DNA from: an uncultured Alphaproteobacteria bacterium
Lineage (GTDB): Bacteria > Pseudomonadota > Alphaproteobacteria > CAAHEQ01 > UBA3637
Direction of reading: 5' to 3'
Assembly: GCA_949286245.1 (NCBI GenBank)
Contig: CASECF010000074.1
Location: 1-35,705 of the forward strand
DNA length: 35,705 nucleotides
The position numbers and the translations under genes were made by a program. Within the stretch, counting starts at the first letter, position 1, and every line of letters begins with the position of its first letter. Below are positions 25,924-34,160 of this stretch, one piece after another. Below the pieces are notes generated by a model. The model saw nothing but the letters and a program-made list of their open reading frames with translations, was not told the DNA's origin and did no database searches.

Positions 25924-25959
25924 GACAGAATATCAATAAGAAAAAGAAGAGGAAAAATA

Positions 25960-26445
25960 ATGATGGAAGAACAAACAGAAGTAAAACCGGAAAATATGAT
26001 TGAGGAAATCAGAATTGGGGATATCTTAAAGATGTTGCCGCACAGATATCCGTTTTTATTGGTGGATCGTATGAAAAACGTGATTCCGGGAGAATCGGGA
26101 ATTGGGTTTAAAAATATGACAATGAACGAGGAATTTTTTCAGGGACATTTTCCGGGGAATCCGATTATGCCCGGCGTCTTGCAGATTGAGGCCATGGCTC
26201 AAACGGCCGGAATTATTGTTTTGACCTCCTTTCCGGAAGAAGAACGCTCCGGAAATAGTGTTTATTTTATGACGGTGGATGAGGTTAAATTCAGAAAGCC
26301 CGTTTTGCCGGGAGATGTTTTGGAGTTTCACGTCAAAAAAGAGCAATCGGTACGGAATGTCTTTAAGTTTCGGGGGGAAGCGAAAGTAGACGGAAAATTG
26401 GTTTCACAAGCCATTTTTAGTGCTATGGTTTTTAAAAAATCTTAA
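25960..26445 (+). CDS. fabZ: 3-hydroxyacyl-[acyl-carrier-protein] dehydratase
   Basis: The 161-residue hot-dog-fold enzyme contains MLPHRYPFLLVDR (25-37) and the active-site block GHFPGNPIMPGVLQIEAMAQ with His63 and Glu77. It dehydrates 3-hydroxyacyl-ACP in fatty acid synthesis, competing for the same substrate pool as LpxA and LpxD. This is why the genes are commonly clustered. The N-terminus is about 15 residues longer than the E. coli protein. Starts at 25960 and 25963 are both possible; GAGGAAAAATA lies upstream. Confidence 0.96.
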   Translation: MMEEQTEVKPENMIEEIRIGDILKMLPHRYPFLLVDRMKNVIPGESGIGFKNMTMNEEFFQGHFPGNPIMPGVLQIEAMAQTAGIIVLTSFPEEERSGNSVYFMTVDEVKFRKPVLPGDVLEFHVKKEQSVRNVFKFRGEAKVDGKLVSQAIFSAMVFKKS

Positions 26446-26461
26446 GTTAGGAGATTTTTAA

Positions 26462-27262
26462 ATGGTTAAAATACATCCGACGGCACTTGTCGATTCTCAC
26501 GCCGAATTGGCGGAGGATGTGGAAATAGGTCCCTTTTGCACGGTTGGACCGAATGTCAAGATAGATTCGGGAACTCGATTGATCTCTCACGTTGTTGTAG
26601 ACGGCTATACGACTATGGGAAAGCGTAATTTGGTATATCCGTTTGCGACATTGGGATTGCTTGCTCAACATAAAAGAAGTAATGCACCGGATGCTTTATT
26701 GGTTATTGGAGATGACAATACGTTTCGAGAGCATGTGACGGCACATGTCGGATCGGAGGTGGATCATAAAATAACAACAATCGGAAATCGGAATTTGTTT
26801 TTGGTGGCCAGTCATATTGCACACGATTGTGTTTTGGGAGATGATATCGTGATGAGTAATAATGCAACATTGGCAGGACATGTTCGGGTTGATAACCGTG
26901 TTACGATAGGCGGGTTGTCTGCGATTTTACAATTTACCCGTATTGGTGAAGGAGCCATGATTGGAGGAATGTGCGGTATTACGAGAGACGTGATTCCATT
27001 TGGGATTGTAATGGGTGGACCGAGATCCGGATTAGGCGGATTGAATTTAATCGGATTGCAACGTCAAGGGTATGAAAAAGATCAAATTTTGGTTTTGCAA
27101 AAGGCGTATAAAGACTTGTTTATGAACGAGGATAAGACTTTTTCGGAACGAATAGATCAGATAAAGACAGATCCGGTATATCAAAAGAATGCATTGGTTC
27201 AAAAGGTTATTGCATTTGTTGAGAATCCCTCTAAGAACAATATCTTACAACCGGACAAGTAG
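26462..27262 (+). CDS. lpxA: UDP-N-acetylglucosamine O-acyltransferase
   Basis: The 266-residue hexapeptide-repeat acyltransferase carries out the first step of lipid A synthesis. HIAHDC (118-123) contains the catalytic His121. The substrate-binding loop usually written QDLKY reads QHKR here (near 69), so the position of the E. coli Asp74 is His. The usual THRGT-like block reads TAHVGS (93-98), keeping the His. These differences are unusual, but the overall pattern and position leave the identity clear. AGGAG precedes the ATG, 16 nt after fabZ. Confidence 0.94.
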   Translation: MVKIHPTALVDSHAELAEDVEIGPFCTVGPNVKIDSGTRLISHVVVDGYTTMGKRNLVYPFATLGLLAQHKRSNAPDALLVIGDDNTFREHVTAHVGSEVDHKITTIGNRNLFLVASHIAHDCVLGDDIVMSNNATLAGHVRVDNRVTIGGLSAILQFTRIGEGAMIGGMCGITRDVIPFGIVMGGPRSGLGGLNLIGLQRQGYEKDQILVLQKAYKDLFMNEDKTFSERIDQIKTDPVYQKNALVQKVIAFVENPSKNNILQPDK

Positions 27263-27272
27263 AGGATTTTAT

Positions 27273-28091
27273 ATGAAAAAATTAGGAATCGTCGCCGGAA
27301 ACGGAGCTTTGCCAAATAGCTTGATACAGGAGTGCCTAGCCAAAAAGAGACCTTTTTTTGTGTTGGCACTAAAGGGTCATGCGGATCCGGCTTTGTTGCC
27401 CGACGGCATTCCGATGAAATGGATTCGTTTGGGTGATGTCGGATCGGCTTTTGCTGAGATGAAGAAGCAGAAAGTTTCGGAAATTGTTTTGATCGGAGGA
27501 GTCAGACGCCCCGGCCTTTTGGAATTATGTCCGGATTGGCGTGGAATGAAATTCTTTACTAAAATCGGTCTCAAAGCCTTGGGAGATGATGGATTACTAC
27601 GGGCGGTTATTCGGGAAATTGAAGCAGAGGGGTTTCGGGTTATCGGTGTCGATGAGATTCTCCCTTCTTTATTGGCTCAAAAAGGCGTGTTTGGTTCTGT
27701 TTCTCCCGCAAAAGAGGATTGGCGTGACATTGAGCACGGTTTTCAAGTTGCGGATGTGTTAGGTCAGGCGGATGTCGGGCAGGCGGTTGTTATTCAGCAG
27801 GGATTGGTTTTGGCGGTTGAAGCGATTGAAGGAACCAAGGCCTTGATTGAGAGGGCTGGACTTTTAAAGCGAAAAGGATCGGGCGGTGTTTTGGTTAAAG
27901 CCTCTAAACCGCAACAAGATCATCGGGTTGATTTACCGACGATCGGACCGGATACCGTTCAATCTGTTTTTAATGCAGGGTTAAGGGGAATTGCCGTCCA
28001 GTCGGGAGGCGTGTTGGTTGCTGAAATTGAAAAGACAGTTTTATTAGCCAATCAACTGGGTGTTTTTATTGTGGGGGTGGATCATGAGTGA
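27273..28091 (+). CDS. lpxI: UDP-2,3-diacylglucosamine pyrophosphatase LpxI
   Basis: The 272-residue protein begins MKKLGIVAGNGALPNSLI, typical of the LpxI (former DUF1009) family. Later conserved blocks are LIGGVRRPGL near 76, LGDDGLLRAVIREIEAEGF near 104, VVIQQGLVLAVEAIEGT near 172, and LPTIGPDTVQ near 223. LpxI hydrolyses UDP-2,3-diacylglucosamine to lipid X and UMP. It replaces LpxH in alphaproteobacteria. The frame is open to 27189, but GAGGATTTTAT before the ATG at 27273 and family alignment support this start. The stop overlaps lpxB by 8 nt. Confidence 0.94.
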   Translation: MKKLGIVAGNGALPNSLIQECLAKKRPFFVLALKGHADPALLPDGIPMKWIRLGDVGSAFAEMKKQKVSEIVLIGGVRRPGLLELCPDWRGMKFFTKIGLKALGDDGLLRAVIREIEAEGFRVIGVDEILPSLLAQKGVFGSVSPAKEDWRDIEHGFQVADVLGQADVGQAVVIQQGLVLAVEAIEGTKALIERAGLLKRKGSGGVLVKASKPQQDHRVDLPTIGPDTVQSVFNAGLRGIAVQSGGVLVAEIEKTVLLANQLGVFIVGVDHE

Positions 28092-29238
28092 CTTAAAAGT
28101 ATATTTGATTGCGGGAGAGCCGTCCGGAGATTTATTGGGGTCTCGTTTGATGAGGGCTCTTAAAGAGCAGACAAAGGGGCATGTCGTCTTTTACGGAGTC
28201 GGCGGAGAAACAATGGAAGAGGAGGGCCTTCATAGTCTGTTTGATATCTCTGATTTGTCTGTGATGGGTTTGATGGAAGTTGTGCCGAGTATTCCTCGTA
28301 TTTTAAAGCATATGAATGAAATTATTGAAGATATTCGGGTTAAGAATCCGGATATCGTGATGACGATTGACAGTTTTAGTTTTTCGGCTCGCATTCATAA
28401 GCGTCTTAAAAAGGAAGGGTTTGTCATTCCTCATGTTCATTGTGTTGCTCCGCAAGTTTGGGCGTGGAAGAAGGGAAGAGCTAAAAAAATAGCAAAATAC
28501 GTTGATCATTTATTTTGTTTATTACCTCATGAGGAGGATTATTTTAAACCGCACGGAATGAAAACAACGTATATCGGACATCCGGTTGTTGAGGGAGGAG
28601 CTAAGGACGGAGATGGTCAAAGATTTAGGAAACAACATGGTATTCCCGATGATGCGATTGTTTTGTGTGTCTTACCTGGGAGTCGTAAAAACGAAATTAA
28701 ATATTTATTGCCGACATTTATGGAATCGGCGGAGCAATTACAAAAACAAGTGCCTCATTTATTTGTTGTTGTTCCGACTGTTAAGACGGTTTCGGATCGG
28801 GTGAAGCGTGCACTTAAGGGGTGGACTGTTCCTCACGTTGTTGTGGAAGGAGAAAAGAACAGATATGATGCTTTTTCGGCCTCGACAGTCGCATTGGCGG
28901 CCTCAGGGACAGTGAGTTTGGAATTATCCATGGCAGGGGTTCCGCATTTGATCGCCTATAAGGTCAGTCCGATCACGGGATATATTGTTAAACGATTATT
29001 GAATGTTCGGTTTGCCAATTTGTTGAACATTTTAACGGATAAAGAAATTATTCCGGAACTTTTACAAGATGATTGCACGGTTGACAATGTCTTAAAAGTT
29101 TTAAAAGAATTGTTGAAAAATCCCAAACAACCGGTTGAAGAGGGCCTTTCTTTATTGGGGTTGAACGATGATTTAAAGCCATCTGAAAAAATGGCAAAAG
29201 TGTTGAAGGAGATCGCTAAAAAAAATGACAGAGCGTAG
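28084..29238 (+). CDS. lpxB: Lipid A disaccharide synthase
   Basis: The 384-residue GT19 enzyme shows LIAGEPSGDLLGSRLMRALK near 8, FYGVGGETMEEEGL near 37, HCVAPQVWAWKKGRAKKI near 117, VLPGSRKNEIKYLLP near 192, and the donor-site block AASGTVSLELSMAGVPHLIAYK in the last third, near 272. It joins lipid X with UDP-diacylglucosamine. AGTGGGGGTG precedes the ATG, which lies inside lpxI. The stop overlaps the next gene by 14 nt. Confidence 0.96.
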   Translation: MSDLKVYLIAGEPSGDLLGSRLMRALKEQTKGHVVFYGVGGETMEEEGLHSLFDISDLSVMGLMEVVPSIPRILKHMNEIIEDIRVKNPDIVMTIDSFSFSARIHKRLKKEGFVIPHVHCVAPQVWAWKKGRAKKIAKYVDHLFCLLPHEEDYFKPHGMKTTYIGHPVVEGGAKDGDGQRFRKQHGIPDDAIVLCVLPGSRKNEIKYLLPTFMESAEQLQKQVPHLFVVVPTVKTVSDRVKRALKGWTVPHVVVEGEKNRYDAFSASTVALAASGTVSLELSMAGVPHLIAYKVSPITGYIVKRLLNVRFANLLNILTDKEIIPELLQDDCTVDNVLKVLKELLKNPKQPVEEGLSLLGLNDDLKPSEKMAKVLKEIAKKNDRA

Positions 29239-29902
29239 GACTTTATATCATTATCCGTTGTGTCCGTTTTCTCGCAAAATTAGGTTGGTTTTGTATGAAA
29301 AGGGGATGCCGTACGGTTTGATTTTTGAAACGCCTTGGGATCGTCGAGCGGAATTTTTGAAATTAAACCCGTTTGGGGATGTTCCTGTTTTAATAGAACC
29401 GGATGGTCATGTTTTGACAGATCATGTAGCGATTACGGAATATTTGAACGAGTTGAAGACGATGCCGAATTTATTGGGAGAAACGCCGAGAGGACGAGCA
29501 GAGATAAGACGGATTACGAATTTATTTGATTCCTCTTTTTATATGGATGTTTTTAAACCGTTGGTGGGAGAACGAGTCATTAAAGCGTTAAAGACGGGTG
29601 GATCTCCGGATTCTGTTTTGATTCGAGCGGGACGAGAAAATTTAAAGAGGTATTTGGGGTATGTGGATTGGTTGGCAGCCAGACGGAGTTATTTGGGGGG
29701 GCGTAATCTCTCTGTTGCTGATTTGGATGTGGCGGCTCATATCTCTGTTTTGGATTATTTGGGGGAAGTTGCCTGGGAAGATTATCAAGATGCGAAGCTT
29801 TGGTATGCAAAAATTAAGTCTCGTCCTTCATTTAGTTCTTTACTTCAAGATAAATTAGCGGGTATAATACCGTCAGATACGTATGCCAATTTAGATTTTT
29901 AA
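29225..29902 (+). CDS. fzlA: Glutathione S-transferase-like protein, probable FtsZ-binding FzlA
   Basis: The 225-residue protein has an N-terminal thioredoxin-like GST domain (LYHYPLCPFSRKIRLVLYEK, 7-26, and DVPVLIEPDG near 52) and a helical C-terminal domain (DSVLIRAGRENLKRYLGYVDWL, then SVADLDVAAHISVLDYLG). It ends YANLDF. The overall layout, with PFSRK, PDSVLIRAG and the short C-terminal tail, fits what I recall of Caulobacter FzlA, a GST-fold protein that binds FtsZ filaments and supports constriction. A general SspA-like GST is the alternative. The start lies 14 nt inside lpxB, linking lipid A synthesis and division genes in one transcript. Confidence 0.7.
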   Translation: MTERRTLYHYPLCPFSRKIRLVLYEKGMPYGLIFETPWDRRAEFLKLNPFGDVPVLIEPDGHVLTDHVAITEYLNELKTMPNLLGETPRGRAEIRRITNLFDSSFYMDVFKPLVGERVIKALKTGGSPDSVLIRAGRENLKRYLGYVDWLAARRSYLGGRNLSVADLDVAAHISVLDYLGEVAWEDYQDAKLWYAKIKSRPSFSSLLQDKLAGIIPSDTYANLDF

Positions 29903-29912
29903 GGAGAAGCGC

Positions 29913-30323
29913 ATGAGCCGAAAATTGACACTTTTGATATTGAGTTTTTGTTTGTTGGGATTAACTGCTTGCGGTGGTGACGGACAACGCATTTATTATT
30001 GGCAACGACCCAATACGGGGGCGGTTTGGTTTGCAAGAGATCATAATCAATGTTTGGCGGAGGCGGATATGTGGCCGTATGAATGGCCCGGTATGCCGTG
30101 GGGTTGGGGAACGCCGCCTGATTTGGACTTGCGGTTTGATAATGATTCGGATCATGGTATTTGGGCTCAATTTGTTCCGTATCCGGGGGCACAACCCGTG
30201 TATGTGAATTCGGTTGCAGCGGATTGGTCCATGAGTTATGATGATTATGAAGCTTGTATGAAACGCAGAAATTATACGTTAAGACGGCCGACCAAAGAAG
30301 ATCGACAGGTTTTTTATCAATAA
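29913..30323 (+). CDS. Small Trp/Tyr-rich putative lipoprotein
   Basis: The 136-residue protein begins with a lipoprotein signal peptide (lipobox LTAC, lipidated Cys20). The mature 117 residues are rich in aromatic residues, with a WPYEWPGMPWGWG stretch near 54. Cys48 (NQCLAEAD) and Cys115 (DYEACMKRRNY) probably form a disulfide, and both occur in a context common in small lipoproteins with an xxCxxxA/E spacing. No domain is recognised. TAAGGAGAAG, overlapping the stop of the gene before it, is the ribosome-binding site. It is co-transcribed with lpxB and the fzlA-like gene. Confidence 0.7.
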   Translation: MSRKLTLLILSFCLLGLTACGGDGQRIYYWQRPNTGAVWFARDHNQCLAEADMWPYEWPGMPWGWGTPPDLDLRFDNDSDHGIWAQFVPYPGAQPVYVNSVAADWSMSYDDYEACMKRRNYTLRRPTKEDRQVFYQ

Positions 30324-30331
30324 GGTTTTAA

Positions 30332-31516
30332 ATGACATCCCAAATGATCCTTTTACAGATTTTACCAAGGGGGGGGAGTGGTTTAGAATGTCAGGTTACG
30401 GAGACGGCCACTGCTTTGCAGGAGGCAGGTATTTCCAACTACGTTGTTTCTGTTGCTCCTTCTTTCCAATTAACGGTTGCCTTAAAAAAAAGGGGGGTTG
30501 AACATCTGGTTTTGTCGTTGGATTCCGCTAATCCGTTTAAAAAATATCGGGCATTTCATGCGTTGATATCGTTTATTAAAGAGAAACGGATTGATTGTAT
30601 TCATTTGCGGGCGCCTTCTTTGAAGGGAGGGCTTCAAAAGATAGCCAAAGAACTCGGAATTCCACTGATTATTTCGTTTGACGAGATGATTATAAAAGAG
30701 AAGGGAATTAAGGGAATATACCAGAGGAAAACTCTTCAAAAAGAGACGTTTTTAATGACTGTTTCATCTGCCATGAAAAGGGTTTTGGTTGATGACTATC
30801 AGATATCTCCGTCACGCGTTTTTGTCTCTTATCCTTTTATTGATTTAAGACGATATCAATTAGATCAAGTCAGGCAAGATCGAATAACGGCGGTTATGGA
30901 GAAATATCAGATTTCACCCGAAAAACCGATTTTAACCGTTATGGGATCGGTTTCTCAAACAAGCGGACACAGACTTCTGTTAGAGGCATTGAAGTGCGTG
31001 AAAGAAACGGAAATCAGTTGTTTGTTTGTCAAGACAAAAGATGAAGAAGAGTTGAGGGGGGAGAAAGAAAATGTCCTTTTGTTGCAAGATCAGATTTCGG
31101 ATCTTCCCAAAACGGTGACGGTTCAACAGATTGAGATATCTCCGGAAATGAAGCCGTTGTTTTATCAGTTAAGCGATATTGTTGTGTGCCCGACAATGGT
31201 TCCGCTTTCTTTTGATCGAACAATTGTTGAGGCACTTTCTTTAGGGAAACCGGTTGTCGCCAGTGATATTCCGTCCAATCAAGAAGTGATTGAAAATGAG
31301 GAGAGCGGTTTTTTGTTTAAAACAGGAGATGTCACTTCTTTGGTTCGATCGTTGGATCATGTGTTATCGTTATCTCTCGGACAACGCAAAAAATTGCAGT
31401 GTCAAGCCGAAAAAACGGTTGAAAACCTTTTCTCGATCAGACAAGGACAAAAAAAGGTTTTGGACATTTATCAAAAAGTGATTGGTTTATATGAAACAGG
31501 AAAGGGAAAGAAATGA
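30332..31516 (+). CDS. GT4-like glycosyltransferase paralogue lacking donor-site residues
   Basis: The 394-residue GT-B-fold protein is clearly related to the next gene: both share the GVEHL/I stretch near 55, NPFK, LI-IKEK and the overall order. Yet three positions that bind the nucleotide-sugar phosphates in GT4 enzymes are changed. The GRLSRIKGH block of the neighbour reads GSVSQTSGH here (205-213), losing the Arg and Lys. The E-x7-E motif reads LSFDRTIVE (292-300), losing the first Glu. The N-terminal GGVERG loop reads GGSGLE. It may be a non-catalytic partner of the next gene's product, or use an altered mechanism. The stop overlaps the next start (ATGA). Confidence 0.75.
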   Translation: MTSQMILLQILPRGGSGLECQVTETATALQEAGISNYVVSVAPSFQLTVALKKRGVEHLVLSLDSANPFKKYRAFHALISFIKEKRIDCIHLRAPSLKGGLQKIAKELGIPLIISFDEMIIKEKGIKGIYQRKTLQKETFLMTVSSAMKRVLVDDYQISPSRVFVSYPFIDLRRYQLDQVRQDRITAVMEKYQISPEKPILTVMGSVSQTSGHRLLLEALKCVKETEISCLFVKTKDEEELRGEKENVLLLQDQISDLPKTVTVQQIEISPEMKPLFYQLSDIVVCPTMVPLSFDRTIVEALSLGKPVVASDIPSNQEVIENEESGFLFKTGDVTSLVRSLDHVLSLSLGQRKKLQCQAEKTVENLFSIRQGQKKVLDIYQKVIGLYETGKGKK

Positions 31517-32670
31517 GCGAAAAACAAGTTATTATGCAAGTGATTCCGGCGCTTAATCAGGGTGGGGTCGAAAGAGGAACCATAGAAATTGCGGAAGCGT
31601 TGCAAAAGGCTGGTATGCCGAATATTGTTGTTTCTTCGGGTGGGCCTATGGTTAAGGAATTAGAGGCGTTGGGTGTGGAGCATATTACACTCCCTGTTCA
31701 AACAAAAAATCCGTTTAAAATGTGGTTAAACGAGTACCGCCTGATTCGATTGATTAAGGAAAAGAATGTAGCGCTGATGCATGTTCGGTCTCGTGCTCCC
31801 GCATGGTCGGTTAAATGGGCTTCTCAAAAGACGGGTGTCCCGTATATTGCAACCTTCCACGGATTGTACGGGACGAGTCCTGCTATTTTTAAAAAAGCCT
31901 ATAATCGGGTGATGACACAAGGTCGATTGGTCATTGCGGTTTCTGCTTTTATTAAACAACACTTGATTAAGGAATATGGTATTTTGGAACAACATATTCG
32001 GTTAATTCCAAGAGGAGCGGATACGACCAAATTCAGACCGGAATTGGTCTCGAAAGAACAAGTGTTGGCATTGGCTAAAAAGCAAGGTATTTCTTTAGAA
32101 AAGCCGATTATCACGTTGGTTGGACGGTTGTCTCGAATTAAGGGTCACAGCGTTGTATTGGAAGCGGTTCAACAAATGAAGCATAAGGCGGTGACACTCT
32201 TGTTTATCGGCGGTAATCCGAAGGGGGATTATGAGGAAGAATTGAAACAAAAAGTCAAAGAGTTGCCGGCAGAGACAGAGATTAAATTTTTTAAATTGCC
32301 GGGGGATCAAATGCCGGTTGCCTATGCTCTTTCCGATATTGTGGTTCAACCGACACTCAAACCGGAATCTTTCGGACGTGGAATTGCTGAAGCGCAGGCA
32401 ATGGGAAAGATTGTTGTTGCTTCTAATCATGGCGGAGCGACCGAATTGATTTCGAATGGTCGTACGGGCTTTTTGACAGCTGTTGGAGATGTTCAAAATT
32501 TAGCCGGTGTTTTAGATCAGATTTTGGATATGCCGGAATTGAAACGACAAGAAATTGAGGTGGCGGCCATGAAATCCGTTCAAGATAATTTTTCAATCCA
32601 AAAAATGTGTGATCGGACACTGGCGATGTATCGGGAAATTCTTAAAAATGAAACTCAAAAGAACAAATAA
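31513..32670 (+). CDS. GT4-family glycosyltransferase
   Basis: The 385-residue retaining GT-B enzyme has an intact active site. NQGGVERG (15-22) is the N-terminal glycine loop, VGRLSRIKGH (203-212) holds the donor-phosphate Arg and Lys, and ESFGRGIAE (285-293) is the E-x7-E motif, followed by ASNHGGATELI. It probably adds a hexose or related sugar to a lipid-linked or lipopolysaccharide-core acceptor on the cytoplasmic side of the inner membrane; neither donor nor acceptor can be read from the sequence. The 4-nt overlap with its degenerate paralogue upstream suggests the two are made together. Confidence 0.85.
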   Translation: MSEKQVIMQVIPALNQGGVERGTIEIAEALQKAGMPNIVVSSGGPMVKELEALGVEHITLPVQTKNPFKMWLNEYRLIRLIKEKNVALMHVRSRAPAWSVKWASQKTGVPYIATFHGLYGTSPAIFKKAYNRVMTQGRLVIAVSAFIKQHLIKEYGILEQHIRLIPRGADTTKFRPELVSKEQVLALAKKQGISLEKPIITLVGRLSRIKGHSVVLEAVQQMKHKAVTLLFIGGNPKGDYEEELKQKVKELPAETEIKFFKLPGDQMPVAYALSDIVVQPTLKPESFGRGIAEAQAMGKIVVASNHGGATELISNGRTGFLTAVGDVQNLAGVLDQILDMPELKRQEIEVAAMKSVQDNFSIQKMCDRTLAMYREILKNETQKNK

Positions 32671-33055
32671 GACGGCAAATGGAGATCCCTCAAGAGAGTT
32701 GACTGAAACGGAAAAAATCAGCCAGTTGCAGAAAGTTGCCGATCGAATTGACAAGATGAAGCTGGGAGATTATGTCAATTATGTGAATAGACCGGGGCAT
32801 ATTATTTGGGTCAATTTGCTGGGGGGGATCGCAAGAGGAGTCGGTTTAACGATTGGAGCGACACTGGTTATTGCCGTTTTATTTAAGATTTTAAGTATTT
32901 TGATTTCCATGAATATTCCGTATTTGACGGAGATTTTGCAAGATATTGTTCAAATTGTCAAAACGACTCCGGGAGTGGAGAAAATTCATGGGATCGGGGA
33001 TATGGAGCCGATCGGAAATACAGTGATTTCATCGGATATAGGGATAAAGGAGTAA
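32648..33055 (+). CDS. DUF5665-like small membrane protein
   Basis: The 135-residue protein has a charged N-terminal third with a short helix (TEKISQLQKVADRIDKMKL) and then the conserved-looking YVNRPGHIIWVNLLGGIARG. A hydrophobic stretch, VGLTIGATLVIAVLFKILSI, follows. This matches the DUF5665 pattern of NLLRGIARGVG plus a membrane helix; function is unknown. I chose the ATG at 32648, 13 codons inside a longer frame, because it lies in the end of the glycosyltransferase gene (23-nt overlap) and aligns with the charged start. It is translationally coupled to the glycosyltransferases. Confidence 0.65.
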   Translation: MKLKRTNKTANGDPSRELTETEKISQLQKVADRIDKMKLGDYVNYVNRPGHIIWVNLLGGIARGVGLTIGATLVIAVLFKILSILISMNIPYLTEILQDIVQIVKTTPGVEKIHGIGDMEPIGNTVISSDIGIKE

Positions 33056-33057
33056 GT

Positions 33058-33846
33058 ATGTTAACACAAGAACAAATAAAAGTTGGAATTATTGGATACG
33101 GCGTTATCGGAATGACGTTTGGGCGTTGGCTTAAGGAATTTACCAAATGTCAAATGGCAATTTCCGATCCACCCAAGGGGATCAATGATGATATTTCTGA
33201 CTGTACGGTTTATTTTATTGGGATTCATATTCCGACAGAGGATGATGGGACACAGGATTTGACGCTGTTGAAATCCATTATTCGGGATTTACCGGGGAAA
33301 GCGCCGATTTTTATTCGAACGACTATTTTACCTGGGACGGCGGATAAATTGACGGAAGAATTTGAGCGTCCGATTCATTTTATGCCCGAATTTTTAACGG
33401 AGAGAACGGCATATGATGATTTTTGCCATCAAGACTTGATTGTGACGGGAGAGCGAGAAATTATCGACGAGATTTTCAAGTCTAAAAAACTTATTTATAT
33501 GAGCAATATTGAGGCAGAAATTACCAAATATGCACACAATGTTTTTGGTGCGTTGGCAGTCACTTATTTTAACGGTGTGTATGAGCTCTGTCAAAAAATG
33601 GGAGCGGAATATAATACGGTTCGAGAAGGATTTTTATTGAGCGGGTATTTAAGTCCGACACATACCCATGTTCCAGGACCGGATGGTCGGTTTGGATATG
33701 GGGGTAAATGTTTCCCGAAAGATGTGAATGCTTTTGCGATTTTTAATAAGAAAAATCATTTGGGAAAATTGTTGGACGTGACGATGAAATCCAATCAATA
33801 TTTCCGAAATGAGGATTTATCTCAAATCAAAAAGGAAACAGAGTAA
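33058..33846 (+). CDS. Short UDP-glucose 6-dehydrogenase-like protein lacking the C-terminal domain
   Basis: The 262-residue protein contains the N-terminal Rossmann domain (VGIIGYGVIGMTFG, 9-22) and the central domain of nucleotide-sugar 4-electron dehydrogenases. Lys157 and Asn161 are in EITKYAHNVFGA, and Cys218 in GYGGKCFPKD is the thioester-forming residue. Typical UDP-glucose or GDP-mannose dehydrogenases have about 430 residues; the C-terminal sugar-nucleotide-binding domain is absent here. The first domain is also short, with few residues between the Rossmann loop and the second half. The protein ends in a normal stop, followed by a strong terminator, so this is not a window effect. 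It could be an active minimal enzyme on another substrate, or a decayed one. Confidence 0.7.
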   Translation: MLTQEQIKVGIIGYGVIGMTFGRWLKEFTKCQMAISDPPKGINDDISDCTVYFIGIHIPTEDDGTQDLTLLKSIIRDLPGKAPIFIRTTILPGTADKLTEEFERPIHFMPEFLTERTAYDDFCHQDLIVTGEREIIDEIFKSKKLIYMSNIEAEITKYAHNVFGALAVTYFNGVYELCQKMGAEYNTVREGFLLSGYLSPTHTHVPGPDGRFGYGGKCFPKDVNAFAIFNKKNHLGKLLDVTMKSNQYFRNEDLSQIKKETE

Positions 33847-33870
33847 AGCGTCTTTCAAAATACAAGAAAA

Positions 33871-33903
33871 AAGGGGGCTCTTATTATGAAGAGCCCCCTT
33901 TAG
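33871..33903 (+). terminator. Strong rho-independent terminator, probably bidirectional
   Basis: AAGGGGGCTCTT pairs perfectly with AAGAGCCCCCTT around a 6-nt loop. A-rich sequence precedes it and a short T run follows. It ends the long plus-strand envelope operon. Confidence 0.88.
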
Positions 33904-34091
33904 GGTATTTAAAAGACCGAAAAAGGACTTGAGAGAGAAAGTCGGACAGATATGATGAGAGAAGAGGAGAAAAGAATTCCAGGTGTGGGATGAACAGATT
34001 TATAAAGATTTTTCTCATCCGGTTGTCTCTGTTTTTGGACTTTTTTTAAAAGAGCATGGCGATCAACAGATCATTTGACAATTCGAAATAT
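33904..34091. other. Intergenic stretch; contains one weak 31-codon frame
   Basis: About 190 bp between converging transcription units. The only candidate is GTG at 33983 to TGA at 34078 on the plus strand, 31 codons, with AGAGGAG about 11 nt upstream. The peptide looks protein-like (DEQIYKDFSHPVVSVFGLFL) but has no promoter and is preceded by the terminator at 33871-33903. It may be the tail of a lost gene. Confidence 0.3.
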
Positions 34092-34117
34092 AAAAAAGAC
34101 ACCCGATGCATCGGGTG
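34092..34117 (-). terminator. Rho-independent terminator of pilin gene 2
   Basis: CACCCGATGCATCGGGTG (34100-34117) is a perfect palindrome. Read on the minus strand it is followed, after one base, by a six-T run (34097-34092). The same CACCCGAT/ATCGGGTG stem ends pilin gene 3, so gene and terminator were duplicated together. Confidence 0.88.
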
Positions 34118-34160
34118 CCTTTTGAGATTTAGCACACATACAAGTTTTAAAGATTTCTTC

